Source of the DNA: Opitutaceae bacterium
GTDB taxonomy: Bacteria; Verrucomicrobiota; Verrucomicrobiia; Opitutales; Opitutaceae
Length of the DNA: 44,453 nucleotides
Assembly (NCBI GenBank): GCA_005792355.1
Contig: SXSC01000334.1
Span: forward strand, 1-44,453
Reading direction: 5' to 3'
Positions 17,965 to 26,004 of this stretch are shown here, one piece after another (position 1 is the first letter of the stretch; each line of letters begins with the position of its first letter). A program made the translations under genes and the position numbers. Below the pieces are notes generated by a model that ran no database searches, had not been told where the DNA came from, and saw only the letters and a list, made by a program, of their open reading frames with translations.

Positions 17965-18595
17965 AAGGATTCCCCGCGCGCTCGGCCGCGACCGTGGTTT
18001 TCTCGCCGTGACCGGGAAACACCACCGTCTCCAGGGGCAACGTGTAGATCTGTTCCCGGATGCTGCGCGCCAACTGGGCCGGGTCGCCCCCGGGCAGGTC
18101 CGTCCGCCCGACGTTGCCGTTGAAGAGCGCATCGCCCACAAACGCGGCCTGCAGTGCGGAAAAATAGAACAACACATTCCCCGGACAATGCCCTGGCACG
18201 TGCCGCACCTCGACCGTCGTGCCGAGGAGATTCAGGGTTTCGCCGGGAGTCACCCAATGGTCGACGTGCAGTGGTTCCAGCCCGAGGCGCTCGCCCATGA
18301 ATCGCTCCATGATGGCCGGCGTCTCGATCAGCACGCGATCGGCGGCGTGCGCGCGGACCTTCGCCCCGCTTTGGCGCACGACCTCCGCGCCACCCTGGGT
18401 GTGATCCCAGTGACCGTGGGTGAGCCACAGTTCAAGCAAGCGGCACTTCGCCGACTGCAAGATGGGTGCAACTTCCTCCCAGATATCGCCCGGGGCATCG
18501 ATCAGCACCGCCTCGCCCCGCTCGGGCGCACACAGCAGATAGGCATTGGTCTGAATGGGCCCGGCGGGCAACACGTGGAGCTTCACGCCCTTCAA
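17951..18595 (-). CDS. MBL-fold metallo-hydrolase (glyoxalase II-like)
   Basis: A 214-residue metallo-beta-lactamase-fold hydrolase. The metal site THGHWDH is at about residues 59-65, with further ligands in VPGHCPGN, GDALFNGNVGRTD and the C-terminal FPGHGEKT. The length and motif order match the short glyoxalase II-like proteins (YcbL type), which hydrolyse thioesters such as S-lactoylglutathione; the true substrate is not shown. It overlaps ribD by 14 bases and starts 35 bases after the stop of the Tat-exported protein, consistent with one transcript. Confidence 0.9.
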   Translation of the reverse strand: MKGVKLHVLPAGPIQTNAYLLCAPERGEAVLIDAPGDIWEEVAPILQSAKCRLLELWLTHGHWDHTQGGAEVVRQSGAKVRAHAADRVLIETPAIMERFMGERLGLEPLHVDHWVTPGETLNLLGTTVEVRHVPGHCPGNVLFYFSALQAAFVGDALFNGNVGRTDLPGGDPAQLARSIREQIYTLPLETVVFPGHGEKTTVAAERAGNPYVSG

Positions 18596-18630
18596 TCCAA
18601 AGTGTTTTGGGCGCCGCGCAACCTCCGAGT

Positions 18631-19896
18631 TCAGTCGCGCCAGAACAGCGATTCCTCCGGTGCCGTGTAGCGCACGGCCATCTCCGGCGTTTCGACGGGC
18701 TGGCCGCGATGGAGCGACTCCACCCCCGCCAGCGTCATGCCGGAGGTCAGCAGCGTGCGCTCGATCGGATATGGCGCGCGGTTTTCAACCACCATCCGCT
18801 CGAGGTGGCGCACCTGGGGATTGAAGAAATCCGCCGTGGTCGAGCCATGGCCCGGCATCGGCAGATACATCTGACAGGAGATGATCTCGCCCGTGCGACT
18901 GTTCAGTCCCGCGTAGTTCATATCGCGGAGCGGGGAGAGCATGAAGAGGTTCGTGCGAAAGCCGTCGCGATGCTCGATAAAGTACGCCCAACCTTCGGGA
19001 AATGTCCGGCGCGCCCAGCCGAACGTGACGGCGGCAGTGGGATAACCGTCCTTGACCGGAAGATTATGGCTGCGGTTCAGCGCCGCGACCAGCAGTCGTT
19101 GCGTGGTCTCCCGTTTGGCGGCGTGCTCCCACATCGCCGCCCCGCGCAGGGCGAGCACGCGCCGGATGCCCACTTCCCCGCCCTGGCGCCGCTCCGACAT
19201 GCATTGCGCGACTTCGAGGCCGTGGAAATCATAGCTGTCCATGCCACCGTAGCACGCGCACACGCTTTCTTCGAGCGGCGTGCCGTACGGCAGGTCAATC
19301 GCCGGGAGGCGGCGCGTCACTGGCAGGGAGGAGCCGGCCTGGAAGGGGAAACGCAGCCGCCGGGAGTCCTCCACCATCTCGACGCATTCGCGCCAGTCCG
19401 TCGAAAGATGTTTGTCGTTAAAGACCGGCACACTCCGTGCGCTGGTTTCAAATACCTTCACCACCTCCTTGAAAAACCGATGGCGGGGATAAAGCGTCTG
19501 GCCCATTTCGTTTTTGGGATACCGGCCGTGCTCGCCGATAATGACCACGCCATCCACCGCCAGCCGCTCCGTGCCGAGCGTGAGGGCCTCCGCGATGGTC
19601 GCGAAAATCGGCACGCCGTGGCGCTGCGCCGTGGCGCGGGCCAGATCGTTTTCGGGAAACTGATCGACGTAGAGCGCGACGAGATCCACTTCCGGCCGGC
19701 GCCAGCCGCCGTTCCACGTGTAGCCGAGCGTGAAACGATCGAGGAAGTGTTGCGCGTGCGACAGCGTGCGCACCATGGTGCAAATCAGCGCGATTTTTTT
19801 GCGGGGCCGCCCGGCGGCGCGCAGCGGCCGGCCGGCCAGGGCGGCCGTGGCCGCCGCCGTGACGAGAAACGATCGACGAGACAGAAGTGGGTTCAT
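18631..19896 (-). CDS. Tat-exported protein of unknown function
   Basis: A 421-residue protein beginning MNPLLSRRSFLVTAAATAAL, a clear twin-arginine signal that implies export after folding. The mature part starts with a Rossmann-like strand (KKIALICTMV) and has an alternating alpha/beta pattern (VDLVALYVDQF, VDGVVIIGEHGRYPKNEMG, SVPVFNDKHLS). It faintly recalls Gfo/Idh/MocA oxidoreductases but lacks a clear GxGxxG dinucleotide motif. I cannot name the family. The ATG at 19896 overlaps the MFS stop by 4 bases (ATGA), and creatininase and MFS genes precede it, so it probably acts in the same process as those two. Confidence 0.8.
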   Translation of the reverse strand: MNPLLSRRSFLVTAAATAALAGRPLRAAGRPRKKIALICTMVRTLSHAQHFLDRFTLGYTWNGGWRRPEVDLVALYVDQFPENDLARATAQRHGVPIFATIAEALTLGTERLAVDGVVIIGEHGRYPKNEMGQTLYPRHRFFKEVVKVFETSARSVPVFNDKHLSTDWRECVEMVEDSRRLRFPFQAGSSLPVTRRLPAIDLPYGTPLEESVCACYGGMDSYDFHGLEVAQCMSERRQGGEVGIRRVLALRGAAMWEHAAKRETTQRLLVAALNRSHNLPVKDGYPTAAVTFGWARRTFPEGWAYFIEHRDGFRTNLFMLSPLRDMNYAGLNSRTGEIISCQMYLPMPGHGSTTADFFNPQVRHLERMVVENRAPYPIERTLLTSGMTLAGVESLHRGQPVETPEMAVRYTAPEESLFWRD

Positions 19897-21176
19897 GGCG
19901 GGGACGATTTTGTTTTTTCCCAGAACAACCAAAGCGGAACCACCGCGAGGAAAGGCAGGAAGCCCGCCAGGGCGAGGCCGAGATCGAATGAACCGGTGCG
20001 GTCAGCCAGCACGCCGAAAAGTTTTTGGATCTGCGCCGGGACCAGCCAGGCCGCCACGCCGGCCACACCCGTAATCTTGCCCTGATGCTCCGCGGAGAGG
20101 TCCTGCGTGAAGGCATGGTAGAGCGGAAACACGCCCAGGGCGCCCGCCCCGGCCAGCGACAGGACGGCCAGCAGGAGCCAGCCCCGGCCCAGCCACGGCA
20201 CCAGCACGCACGCGGCGCAAAGCACCGCACAACCGGCAAACACCAGCACGCGGGCCGCATGGACGGAGAGATGTCGCCGCGCCAGCCAGACCGCCAGCGC
20301 ACCAGCCCCCAGACAGCCCAGATCCGTGGCCAGGAACCAGACCGAGTTGAAGGTGAGCGCGTGGGTCTCCGAATAACCGCGACCCTCCTGCAGGAATTTC
20401 GGCAACCACGCCCGCAGGATCTGCCAGGTGGTGTTGATGCAGGCGATGACGAAGAACACCACCAGCATGCGTCGACTGAAAATCACCTCCGCAAAACCGG
20501 CGCCGGCGGAGCGCGCCGGTTCTCCGGGACCGGCCACCGGGCGACGAAGATCGTCGCCCTTGATCAGCACAAACCACGGGACGATCCAGAGCAGGCCCAC
20601 GCCACCCACCACGATGAACGGCACCCGCCAGCTGCCCAATTCCGTTGTCATCAGCGCCTGCATGATGAGCGGGGTGATGATGGCGCCCAAGGACGCGCCG
20701 CTTTGCAGCAGACCATTGCCCATCGAGCGCCGCCGTTCGTCCAGCAGCAGGCGCGTGGTGCAAATCGCACACGGCCAATGCCCCGCCTCGAAGAAACCAA
20801 GCAGCGCCCGGCACAGCAGCAGTTCATCGTAGCTCGTGACCAGACCGGTGACCAAACCCGCCACGGACCACAGCGCCAGCACGCCGGCGTAGAGCCAACG
20901 CAGCGACACCCGATCCGCCAGCCACCCGAAAATCAGCGAACCGGCGGCAAAGGCGAAGCCGAAGACGGCCTCGACGTTTCCATACTGCGTCTGGTTCAGA
21001 CCAAATTCCCGGCTGATCCGCACCGACGCGTTCGCCAACGTCTGGCGGTCCATGTAGTTGATGGCGGACGCCAGCAAGAGCATCCCGCACACCGTCCACT
21101 TCCAGGAGGGAGCGCGTGAGCTTTGGCCGGAAGTGGCAGGATTCACGACGAATTCAGCCGTTCCACGACCGACCAT
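19893..21176 (-). CDS. Major facilitator superfamily transporter (ACS-like)
   Basis: A 427-residue membrane protein with about 12 hydrophobic segments. The early INYMDRQTLANA stretch and the RALLGFFEAGHWPC region in helix 4 are typical of the anion:cation symporter family (hexuronate and related organic acid transporters such as ExuT). It would import a small organic anion across the inner membrane. The ATG at 21176 lies inside the last codons of the creatininase gene (23-base overlap), and the stop overlaps the start of the Tat-protein gene by 4 bases. The 57 codons before this ATG in the same frame are antisense-like noise. The substrate is unknown. Confidence 0.88.
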   Translation of the reverse strand: MVGRGTAEFVVNPATSGQSSRAPSWKWTVCGMLLLASAINYMDRQTLANASVRISREFGLNQTQYGNVEAVFGFAFAAGSLIFGWLADRVSLRWLYAGVLALWSVAGLVTGLVTSYDELLLCRALLGFFEAGHWPCAICTTRLLLDERRRSMGNGLLQSGASLGAIITPLIMQALMTTELGSWRVPFIVVGGVGLLWIVPWFVLIKGDDLRRPVAGPGEPARSAGAGFAEVIFSRRMLVVFFVIACINTTWQILRAWLPKFLQEGRGYSETHALTFNSVWFLATDLGCLGAGALAVWLARRHLSVHAARVLVFAGCAVLCAACVLVPWLGRGWLLLAVLSLAGAGALGVFPLYHAFTQDLSAEHQGKITGVAGVAAWLVPAQIQKLFGVLADRTGSFDLGLALAGFLPFLAVVPLWLFWEKTKSSPP

Positions 21177-21912
21177 CCCAGCGCACGACTCGCTCGAGGA
21201 AGCCAACGACATCCGCGGCAAACACGCTGAACAAGTGCTCGCCCTTTTCCGCCGTGGCGAGGTGCGGCGACCCGATATGGCCCGCCGCGGTGCGTTCCCG
21301 CGTGATCCAACCACGGCTCGCCGGCGAAAACGGCATGCCCGGCTCAACCGGTGCGGCCGCCCGATAGTTTCCGACCAGTTGCGGGGCGAGCCGGAGAATC
21401 ATCGAGGTTTCCCATTCGCAAGCGTGGCCCATCGCGCGTTGTTGCAGCGCGGGGTTCGACTCCCACGGTTTGGCGCCCAGGCTCCAGTACGTCGCCAGCA
21501 GCAACAGCAGATCATCCCGCTGGCGATGACGCTGGCGCAGCTCGAACACCGCCTGCCGGCCGGGCACGTCATTGCCCCCGTGACCGTTGACGAACACCAG
21601 CCGGCGAAAGCCATGCTGCACGAAATTTTCCGCGAGCCCGTTGAGCAGATCCAGGTAGGTGCGTGGTGCCGCCGAGACGGTGCCGGCGAAATCGAGGTGA
21701 TGATCCGAATTGCCCAGCCACATGAGCGGGGCAAAGAGCACGCGACTGGCGAGCGGTTCCCGGGCGCGACGAAGGACCTCCCCGAGCAACAGACTGTCCG
21801 TGAAGACCGGCAGGTGATGCCCGTGTTGTTCCACCGCGGCGATCGGAATCACCACCGGGGTATCCTTCGGAAGCGCCGCCACCGCCGGCCAGGAAAGTTC
21901 AATCAGGTCCAT
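21154..21912 (-). CDS. Creatininase family amidohydrolase
   Basis: A 252-residue member of the creatininase family (PF02633), metal-dependent amidohydrolases that include creatinine amidohydrolase, archaeal FAPy deformylase (ArfB) and MftE. The metal-binding motif is E-Q-H-G-H-H-L-P-V-F-T-D near residues 28-39; VNGHGGND and CEWETSMIL provide the other conserved residues. Start is the ATG at 21912. It heads a tight set with an MFS transporter and a Tat-exported protein. Context suggests hydrolysis of an imported cyclic amide or similar compound, but this is inference; creatinine itself is only one possibility. Confidence 0.9.
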   Translation of the reverse strand: MDLIELSWPAVAALPKDTPVVIPIAAVEQHGHHLPVFTDSLLLGEVLRRAREPLASRVLFAPLMWLGNSDHHLDFAGTVSAAPRTYLDLLNGLAENFVQHGFRRLVFVNGHGGNDVPGRQAVFELRQRHRQRDDLLLLLATYWSLGAKPWESNPALQQRAMGHACEWETSMILRLAPQLVGNYRAAAPVEPGMPFSPASRGWITRERTAAGHIGSPHLATAEKGEHLFSVFAADVVGFLERVVRWDGRSWNG

Positions 21913-22021
21913 GGGATCGTGCGACGATGCAGAGAACCGGCCCCGGGTCAAAACCGGCGCGAGCGTTGTCCGTGATCTCTGGCTGAGCCATGGAACAAAA
22001 GAAATTCGGGGGCGGATGACG

Positions 22022-22678
22022 CTACGCCAGGCCCAGCCGCTTCAGCACCTCCGGCGGGGGACCGGCGAATTTCTCCAGCGCGACATTCCCCACGTAGCCG
22101 ATGTCCTTCATCCCCTCCGGCGTGGTGTAGTAGCCGCTCGCCGTCAGATTCCGGTACCGGCCAAAGAACCGCGCCGCCGCGCGCAACGGCGCCTTGGCGT
22201 TCGGCTCGTGGCAGATGTCGTCGCAAATCGCATTCTTCTGCCGCGCCACCAAATTGACGTAGTCGTTTTGAAAACGTTTTTGCGCCTCGGCGTCGAGCCA
22301 GGCCAGCCCGTCGAGAATCGTGCTCCGGTCGTCCGCGTGGCCCGGATACGGCGCACTGATCCACTCGTCGATGAAGTCCGGCACCTTTAGCGATGATGCG
22401 CTCGGGCCGTTCGCGTCGGCGGGGATGATGGTGTCGCACAAGGCCGCGGCCGTGGCACGCTGCGCCTCCGAAAATGTCAGCGGCCAGACGTCGCCCGGTT
22501 TGTAGGTGCGGACGAGATCCGGGTCGGTGCCGTAGCCGGCCGCCGGTCGGGCCGCCGGGCTCTGGGCGCCGGTGAGTCCCGGCTGGTAGCAGGTCGCGGA
22601 CGCCGCGGCGGCGGCGATCCACTTGATCGCGGCGCGGCGATCCATCCGGGGCAAGATCGGGGAGTCGGGCGGGGTCAT
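22022..22678 (-). CDS. Gluconate 2-dehydrogenase subunit 3 family protein (Tat signal)
   Basis: A 218-residue small partner subunit for a membrane-associated GMC dehydrogenase. The N-terminus has a twin-arginine-like signal (MDRRAAIKWIAAAAASA, from about residue 12). The family features are the LCDTIIPADANGPSASSLKVP stretch and the later YVNLVARQK and GYYTTPEGMKDIGYVGN regions. This subunit probably carries the cofactor-bearing large subunit across the membrane. The ATG at 22678 is separated by one base from the GMC oxidoreductase stop, so they are surely cotranscribed. Confidence 0.88.
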   Translation of the reverse strand: MTPPDSPILPRMDRRAAIKWIAAAAASATCYQPGLTGAQSPAARPAAGYGTDPDLVRTYKPGDVWPLTFSEAQRATAAALCDTIIPADANGPSASSLKVPDFIDEWISAPYPGHADDRSTILDGLAWLDAEAQKRFQNDYVNLVARQKNAICDDICHEPNAKAPLRAAARFFGRYRNLTASGYYTTPEGMKDIGYVGNVALEKFAGPPPEVLKRLGLA

Positions 22679-22679
22679 G

Positions 22680-24482
22680 TTAAAGATTTCCTTTCTTGAG
22701 TTCACCGAGGATGTAGTCGCCCGCCCGCCACGCCAGGGCCATGATGGTGAGCGTGGGGTTTTTGTCGGCGTTGGAACAAAACGGTCCGCCATCGGTGACG
22801 AAGAGATTTTTCACGTCCCAGGTCTGGCACCATTGGTTGGTGACCGATTTCTTCGCGTCGGCCCCCATGATGGTGCCCCCGACCTCATGGATGATCTTGC
22901 CGCCGGGGAAGATCGCCTGCGCGCCGTCGGCCGCCGGCTTGGCCTGCACCTTGCCGCCCATCGCCGCGATGATTTCGGCGAAAGTTTTCTGCATGTGCGC
23001 CGCCTGCCGCGTTTCATGCTCGGACCATTTCCAGTGAAATCGCAGGACCGGGATACCCCACTTGTCTTTGATCTTTGGATCGAGATCGCAAAACGAGTCG
23101 TCGTTGGGGATCATCTCGCCGCGGCCCGCGAAGCCCATGAACGAACCATAATACCGCCGCGCGTCCTCCTTGAATTTGCGGCCGTAGCTCCCGTTCGTCA
23201 GCTCCTCGATGCTGCTCGTGACCCCGAGTCCCGGCATCTGGCGGCCGCTGTTGAATTCGATGTGGTAGCCGCGGGCAAAGCCGAGTTTGCCGGCGAGTTG
23301 CTCCTGGTAGAGCCACCACGGGACATAGGCGTGATTCCCCCCCGCCCCATCCTCGTTGTGCAGCGGCAGGTTCTCCAGCAGCGGAATCTGGCCGGAGAGC
23401 GAGGCGCCCACCGTATCCATGATGTACTTGCCCACGAGGCCGCTCGAGTTCGCGAGGCCGTGCGGAAAGCGCGCCGACTTCGAGTTGAGCATGATGCGCA
23501 CCGATTCGGCGGAACTCGCCGCGAGCACCACCACGCGGCCCTTCACCACATGCTCCTGGCCGGTGGTCCGATCGAGGTAGATCACGCCGGTGGCTTTGCC
23601 GTTCGCGTCGGTGGTGACCTCCCGGGCCATCGCGTTGGGCACGATGTCGAGATCGCCGGTCGCCAGCGCCGGCGGCAGATGCACCGTCGTCGACTGATAG
23701 TTCGCCTTGATCGAGCATCCGCGACCGCAGGGTGTCGCCCAAAAACACGCCTGCCGCTGTCGCATCGTGTCGGCGAGGATGCGCTGGGCCTTGGGGTTGT
23801 TCGGGTGGAGTTTTTGCGGGAGCACATCGGCATCTTGCTTCGTGCTCAACACGGCGCGGTGAATCGGGACGACCGGCACGCCGAGTTTTTTGGCGCGAGC
23901 CCGCGTGAACTGCTCGCCGGCGCGCATAATCGGCGGCGGTTGCAGGCAGCCCGCCGGTGAGTCGGGGGTGTTCTCCATGCCCTGGTTGTCGCCGTAGACG
24001 CCGATGAGCATTTCCACCTTGTCGTAATACGGCGCGACATCCTCGTAGCGGAGGGGCCAGTCAAGCCCGAGGCCGTCGCGGGAGCGCGGCTTGAAATCGT
24101 AGGGACCGTTGCGCAGCGAGATGCGGCCCCAGTGGTTCGTGCGTCCCCCGAGCATTCGCGCCCGCCACCACCAGAATTGCCGCGCCGGATCGTCCGAGGC
24201 GCTGGTATACGGCTCGCCCGGCACCTGCCAGCCACCGTCAATCGTGGCGTCGTGAAAGCCAAACGGTTTGTCCGGCGTGCCGCCGCCGCGGAGCGGCGCC
24301 TGGCCGTTGGTTTGAAACATCGGCGTTTCCTTCACCGGGTCGTAGTTGCGGCCGGCCTCGAGCATCAGGACTTTCGCGCCGTTCATCGCGCAAGTGTAGG
24401 CGGTCTGGCCGCCGGCGGCACCGGAACCGACGACAATCACATCATAACTGGGCTGGGTCTTGCTCGAAGTGGTAAGGGGCAT
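22680..24482 (-). CDS. GMC family oxidoreductase (sugar/alcohol dehydrogenase large subunit)
   Basis: A 600-residue flavoprotein. The FAD-binding motif GSGAAGGQTAY is at about residues 18-28 and the ribose-binding acidic residue is in LMLEAGR. The middle contains the GMC MLGGRTNHWGRIS signature, and the C-terminal part has IIHEVGGTIMG and DKNPTLTIMALAWRAGD, where the catalytic histidine/asparagine region lies. With the subunit-3-like partner directly downstream it matches bacterial sugar-oxidising complexes (gluconate, sorbitol or glucoside 3-dehydrogenase type) that pass electrons to the respiratory chain. It has no signal peptide of its own, in keeping with co-export by the Tat-tagged partner. 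No cytochrome subunit is present nearby. Confidence 0.92.
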   Translation of the reverse strand: MPLTTSSKTQPSYDVIVVGSGAAGGQTAYTCAMNGAKVLMLEAGRNYDPVKETPMFQTNGQAPLRGGGTPDKPFGFHDATIDGGWQVPGEPYTSASDDPARQFWWWRARMLGGRTNHWGRISLRNGPYDFKPRSRDGLGLDWPLRYEDVAPYYDKVEMLIGVYGDNQGMENTPDSPAGCLQPPPIMRAGEQFTRARAKKLGVPVVPIHRAVLSTKQDADVLPQKLHPNNPKAQRILADTMRQRQACFWATPCGRGCSIKANYQSTTVHLPPALATGDLDIVPNAMAREVTTDANGKATGVIYLDRTTGQEHVVKGRVVVLAASSAESVRIMLNSKSARFPHGLANSSGLVGKYIMDTVGASLSGQIPLLENLPLHNEDGAGGNHAYVPWWLYQEQLAGKLGFARGYHIEFNSGRQMPGLGVTSSIEELTNGSYGRKFKEDARRYYGSFMGFAGRGEMIPNDDSFCDLDPKIKDKWGIPVLRFHWKWSEHETRQAAHMQKTFAEIIAAMGGKVQAKPAADGAQAIFPGGKIIHEVGGTIMGADAKKSVTNQWCQTWDVKNLFVTDGGPFCSNADKNPTLTIMALAWRAGDYILGELKKGNL

Positions 24483-24617
24483 GGGGAAAGTGACGGAACG
24501 CGGAGTGGGATCGCATTCTCACGGGTGCGTTTCGCGAAATGCAACCCGGCTTTTGTGGGAATCCCGCCTCCATCGCACGGCGGCTCAGGGCCGCAACCAA
24601 ATCGAGCTGCGGATCCC

Positions 24618-24682
24618 ATCGTTCTCCTTCTCGTAATCGTTCCTCGTTCTCGCCGGATTGAGAGAACGAGAAAGAGAACGAT
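24618..24682. repeat. Inverted repeat with pyrimidine-rich arms
   Basis: Arms ATCGTTCTCCTTCTCGT (24618-24634) and its complement (24666-24682) match at 16 of 17. A second nested pair, CTCGTTCTC (24643-24651) and GAGAACGAG (24662-24670), overlaps the right arm, so alternative hairpins are possible. ATCGTTC occurs twice in direct orientation on the left (24618 and 24637). Confidence 0.65.
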
Positions 24683-24725
24683 TCGCACATCACGAAAATC
24701 GTCGCGAAGGTGACCGAAAGGCAGA

Positions 24726-24806
24726 ACCTCCCACAGATTCAGAAAGACCACAGATTCAAGACCCCGGAATCCGACCATCTGCGGTCTTTCTGAATCTGCG
24801 GGAGGT
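24726..24806. repeat. 30-bp imperfect inverted repeat
   Basis: Arms at 24726-24755 and 24777-24806 match at 28 of 30, spacer 21 bases. Both mismatches are A-versus-G differences between the arms. The left side also has an 11-base direct repeat CCACAGATTCA at 24731 and 24748 (period 17). A 14-base core CTGCGGTCTTTCTG of the right arm recurs at 25859-25872. Confidence 0.75.
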
Positions 24807-24860
24807 CTCGCCCCAATTTTTTTCCTTGCGACAGGAGGCCGCCTTTTCGGCAGCTGTCTC

Positions 24861-24914
24861 AAGCCATTTCGGCAAGCCGTTTCGACAAGCTCAAGGCCCC
24901 GAGCGGAGTCGAAA
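24861..24914. repeat. Tandem 13-mer leading into a TTTCGAC/GTCGAAA hairpin
   Basis: AAGCCATTTCGGC and AAGCCGTTTCGAC stand in tandem at 24861-24886. The second runs into a hairpin (24880-24914) with outer stem TTTCGAC/GTCGAAA and inner stem GCTC/GAGC. Palindromes of the type CGACAAGCTC...GAGCGGAGTCG are, from my recollection, scattered through genomes of several phyla; I cannot check this here. Confidence 0.6.
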
Positions 24915-24972
24915 GGCAGCCACAGGATTTGTTCGGCAAGCGACGGACCCACGCTTTAGAGCATCGTTCTGG

Positions 24973-25749
24973 CTAGGGTTGCGCCCGCCGCACCGCCGCG
25001 ACAAACGCCGGGCGCGCCTCCAGGTGCGGGTTGTGCCCGGAACCGGCAATCGTGAGAAGCTCCGCCGCCGGAAAATGTGCGCGAATCGTCGCGTGGTCGC
25101 CCGGCTCAATATAGGTGGATTTCTCCCCGGCGATGAAACACGCCGCTCCCGCGAACCGATCTTCCGGCGCGAGTGGGTTTCGCTCCAGGTCCGGCAACGC
25201 CCGCGTGAGCACCGGGAGGTTGATCTGCCACGACCATTCGCCACCGGCCGAGCGCTCGAGATTGGTCGCCAGGAATTTTCGCAGCGGCCAGGCGGGCACC
25301 CGCGCTTCGAATCGCATTTCCGCTTCCGCCCGCGAACGCAGGTCGGCGAGATTCAGCTCGTTCATGGCCGCGAAACTCGCGCGGTGCCCCGGCCAGTGGT
25401 AGTCGCGCGGCGCGATATCGACGACCACGAGTCGCCCCACCCGCCCCGGATGGCGGCACGCCAGGAGCATCGCCGCTTTCCCACCCATGCTGTGCCCAAT
25501 CAGGGTCGGGCTTTGCAGGCCGAGCGCATCGAACCAGCCCAGCACGTCCTCCATCAACTCGGCGTAGCTCATCGTCTCCGTGTGCGGCGAGCGGCCGTGA
25601 TTCCGCAGGTCGGGCGCGAGCACGTGAAAATGCGCCGCGAGATCAGTCCCCGCCGTCTGCCAGTTGCGCGAGGAGCCCAGCATCCCGTGCAGCAGCACGA
25701 GCGGTGGCTTGCCGGCGCCGCCGAGGTCGCGATGAAGGAGTGCTGGCAT
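24973..25749 (-). CDS. YbfF-like alpha/beta hydrolase
   Basis: A 258-residue esterase/thioesterase-type hydrolase. The oxyanion motif LLHGMLGSSRNW is near residue 20, nucleophile motif GHSMGGKA near 85-92, acid in the VVVDIAPRDYHW region or later, and catalytic histidine in GSGHNPHLEARP near the end. The DLRNHGRSPH and VDIAPRDYH stretches closely follow E. coli YbfF, an acyl-CoA/palmitoyl-ester hydrolase in vitro. Cytoplasmic; no signal peptide. It stands alone, with repeat-filled DNA downstream. Confidence 0.88.
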   Translation of the reverse strand: MPALLHRDLGGAGKPPLVLLHGMLGSSRNWQTAGTDLAAHFHVLAPDLRNHGRSPHTETMSYAELMEDVLGWFDALGLQSPTLIGHSMGGKAAMLLACRHPGRVGRLVVVDIAPRDYHWPGHRASFAAMNELNLADLRSRAEAEMRFEARVPAWPLRKFLATNLERSAGGEWSWQINLPVLTRALPDLERNPLAPEDRFAGAACFIAGEKSTYIEPGDHATIRAHFPAAELLTIAGSGHNPHLEARPAFVAAVRRAQP

Positions 25750-25858
25750 GGGACGCGCATGGTGGGACCGCCAGCCGGAGGCCAGTCATTTCGCAACCGC
25801 GGCCTGCCGCTTGCGCGCGGGCATTCTCATTCGCGCGACTGAAATGCAGGCCGGCCCG

Positions 25859-25872
25859 CTGCGGTCTTTCTG
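25859..25872 (+). repeat. Second copy of a 14-base repeat core
   Basis: CTGCGGTCTTTCTG is identical to 24779-24792 in the right arm of the 30-bp inverted repeat. The surrounding 25750-26004 gap has no gene that I can support; a GCGGG/CCCGC palindrome lies near 25918-25931. Confidence 0.4.
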
Positions 25873-26004
25873 CATCCCGCACCCACCGCCCTCGACCCGC
25901 CCGGCGTGGGCCGGACGCGGGAGGATTTCCCGCCTGGCGGCCGTTGGCAGAATTCCCGTCGGACGGCCTGAAAACTGCTTTGGTTGCAGCGCACTCTTTT
26001 CCCA

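Larger units (their letters stand above)
24483..24972. other. 490-base non-coding gap packed with inverted repeats
   Basis: Between the divergently placed start of the GMC gene and the stop of the YbfF-like gene (both minus strand). Three separate inverted-repeat elements are listed individually (24618-24682, 24726-24806, 24861-24914). No open frame here looks like a gene. Confidence 0.6.

Noticed and set aside
17965..18000. An FMN riboswitch ahead of ribD
   Set aside because: ribD overlaps the preceding gene, leaving no leader, and no RFN-like conserved blocks are visible.
17965..18177. A 71-codon N-terminal extension of RibD
   Set aside because: It overlaps the MBL hydrolase gene in another frame, and the deaminase domain begins right after the ATG at 17964.
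22679..22792. A longer start for the gluconate dehydrogenase subunit-3-like protein
   Set aside because: The extra 38 codons overlap the end of the GMC gene and would bury the twin-arginine signal.
24618..24914. A CRISPR array
   Set aside because: The repeats are inverted or short tandem copies, not regularly spaced direct repeats with unique spacers, and no cas genes are present.
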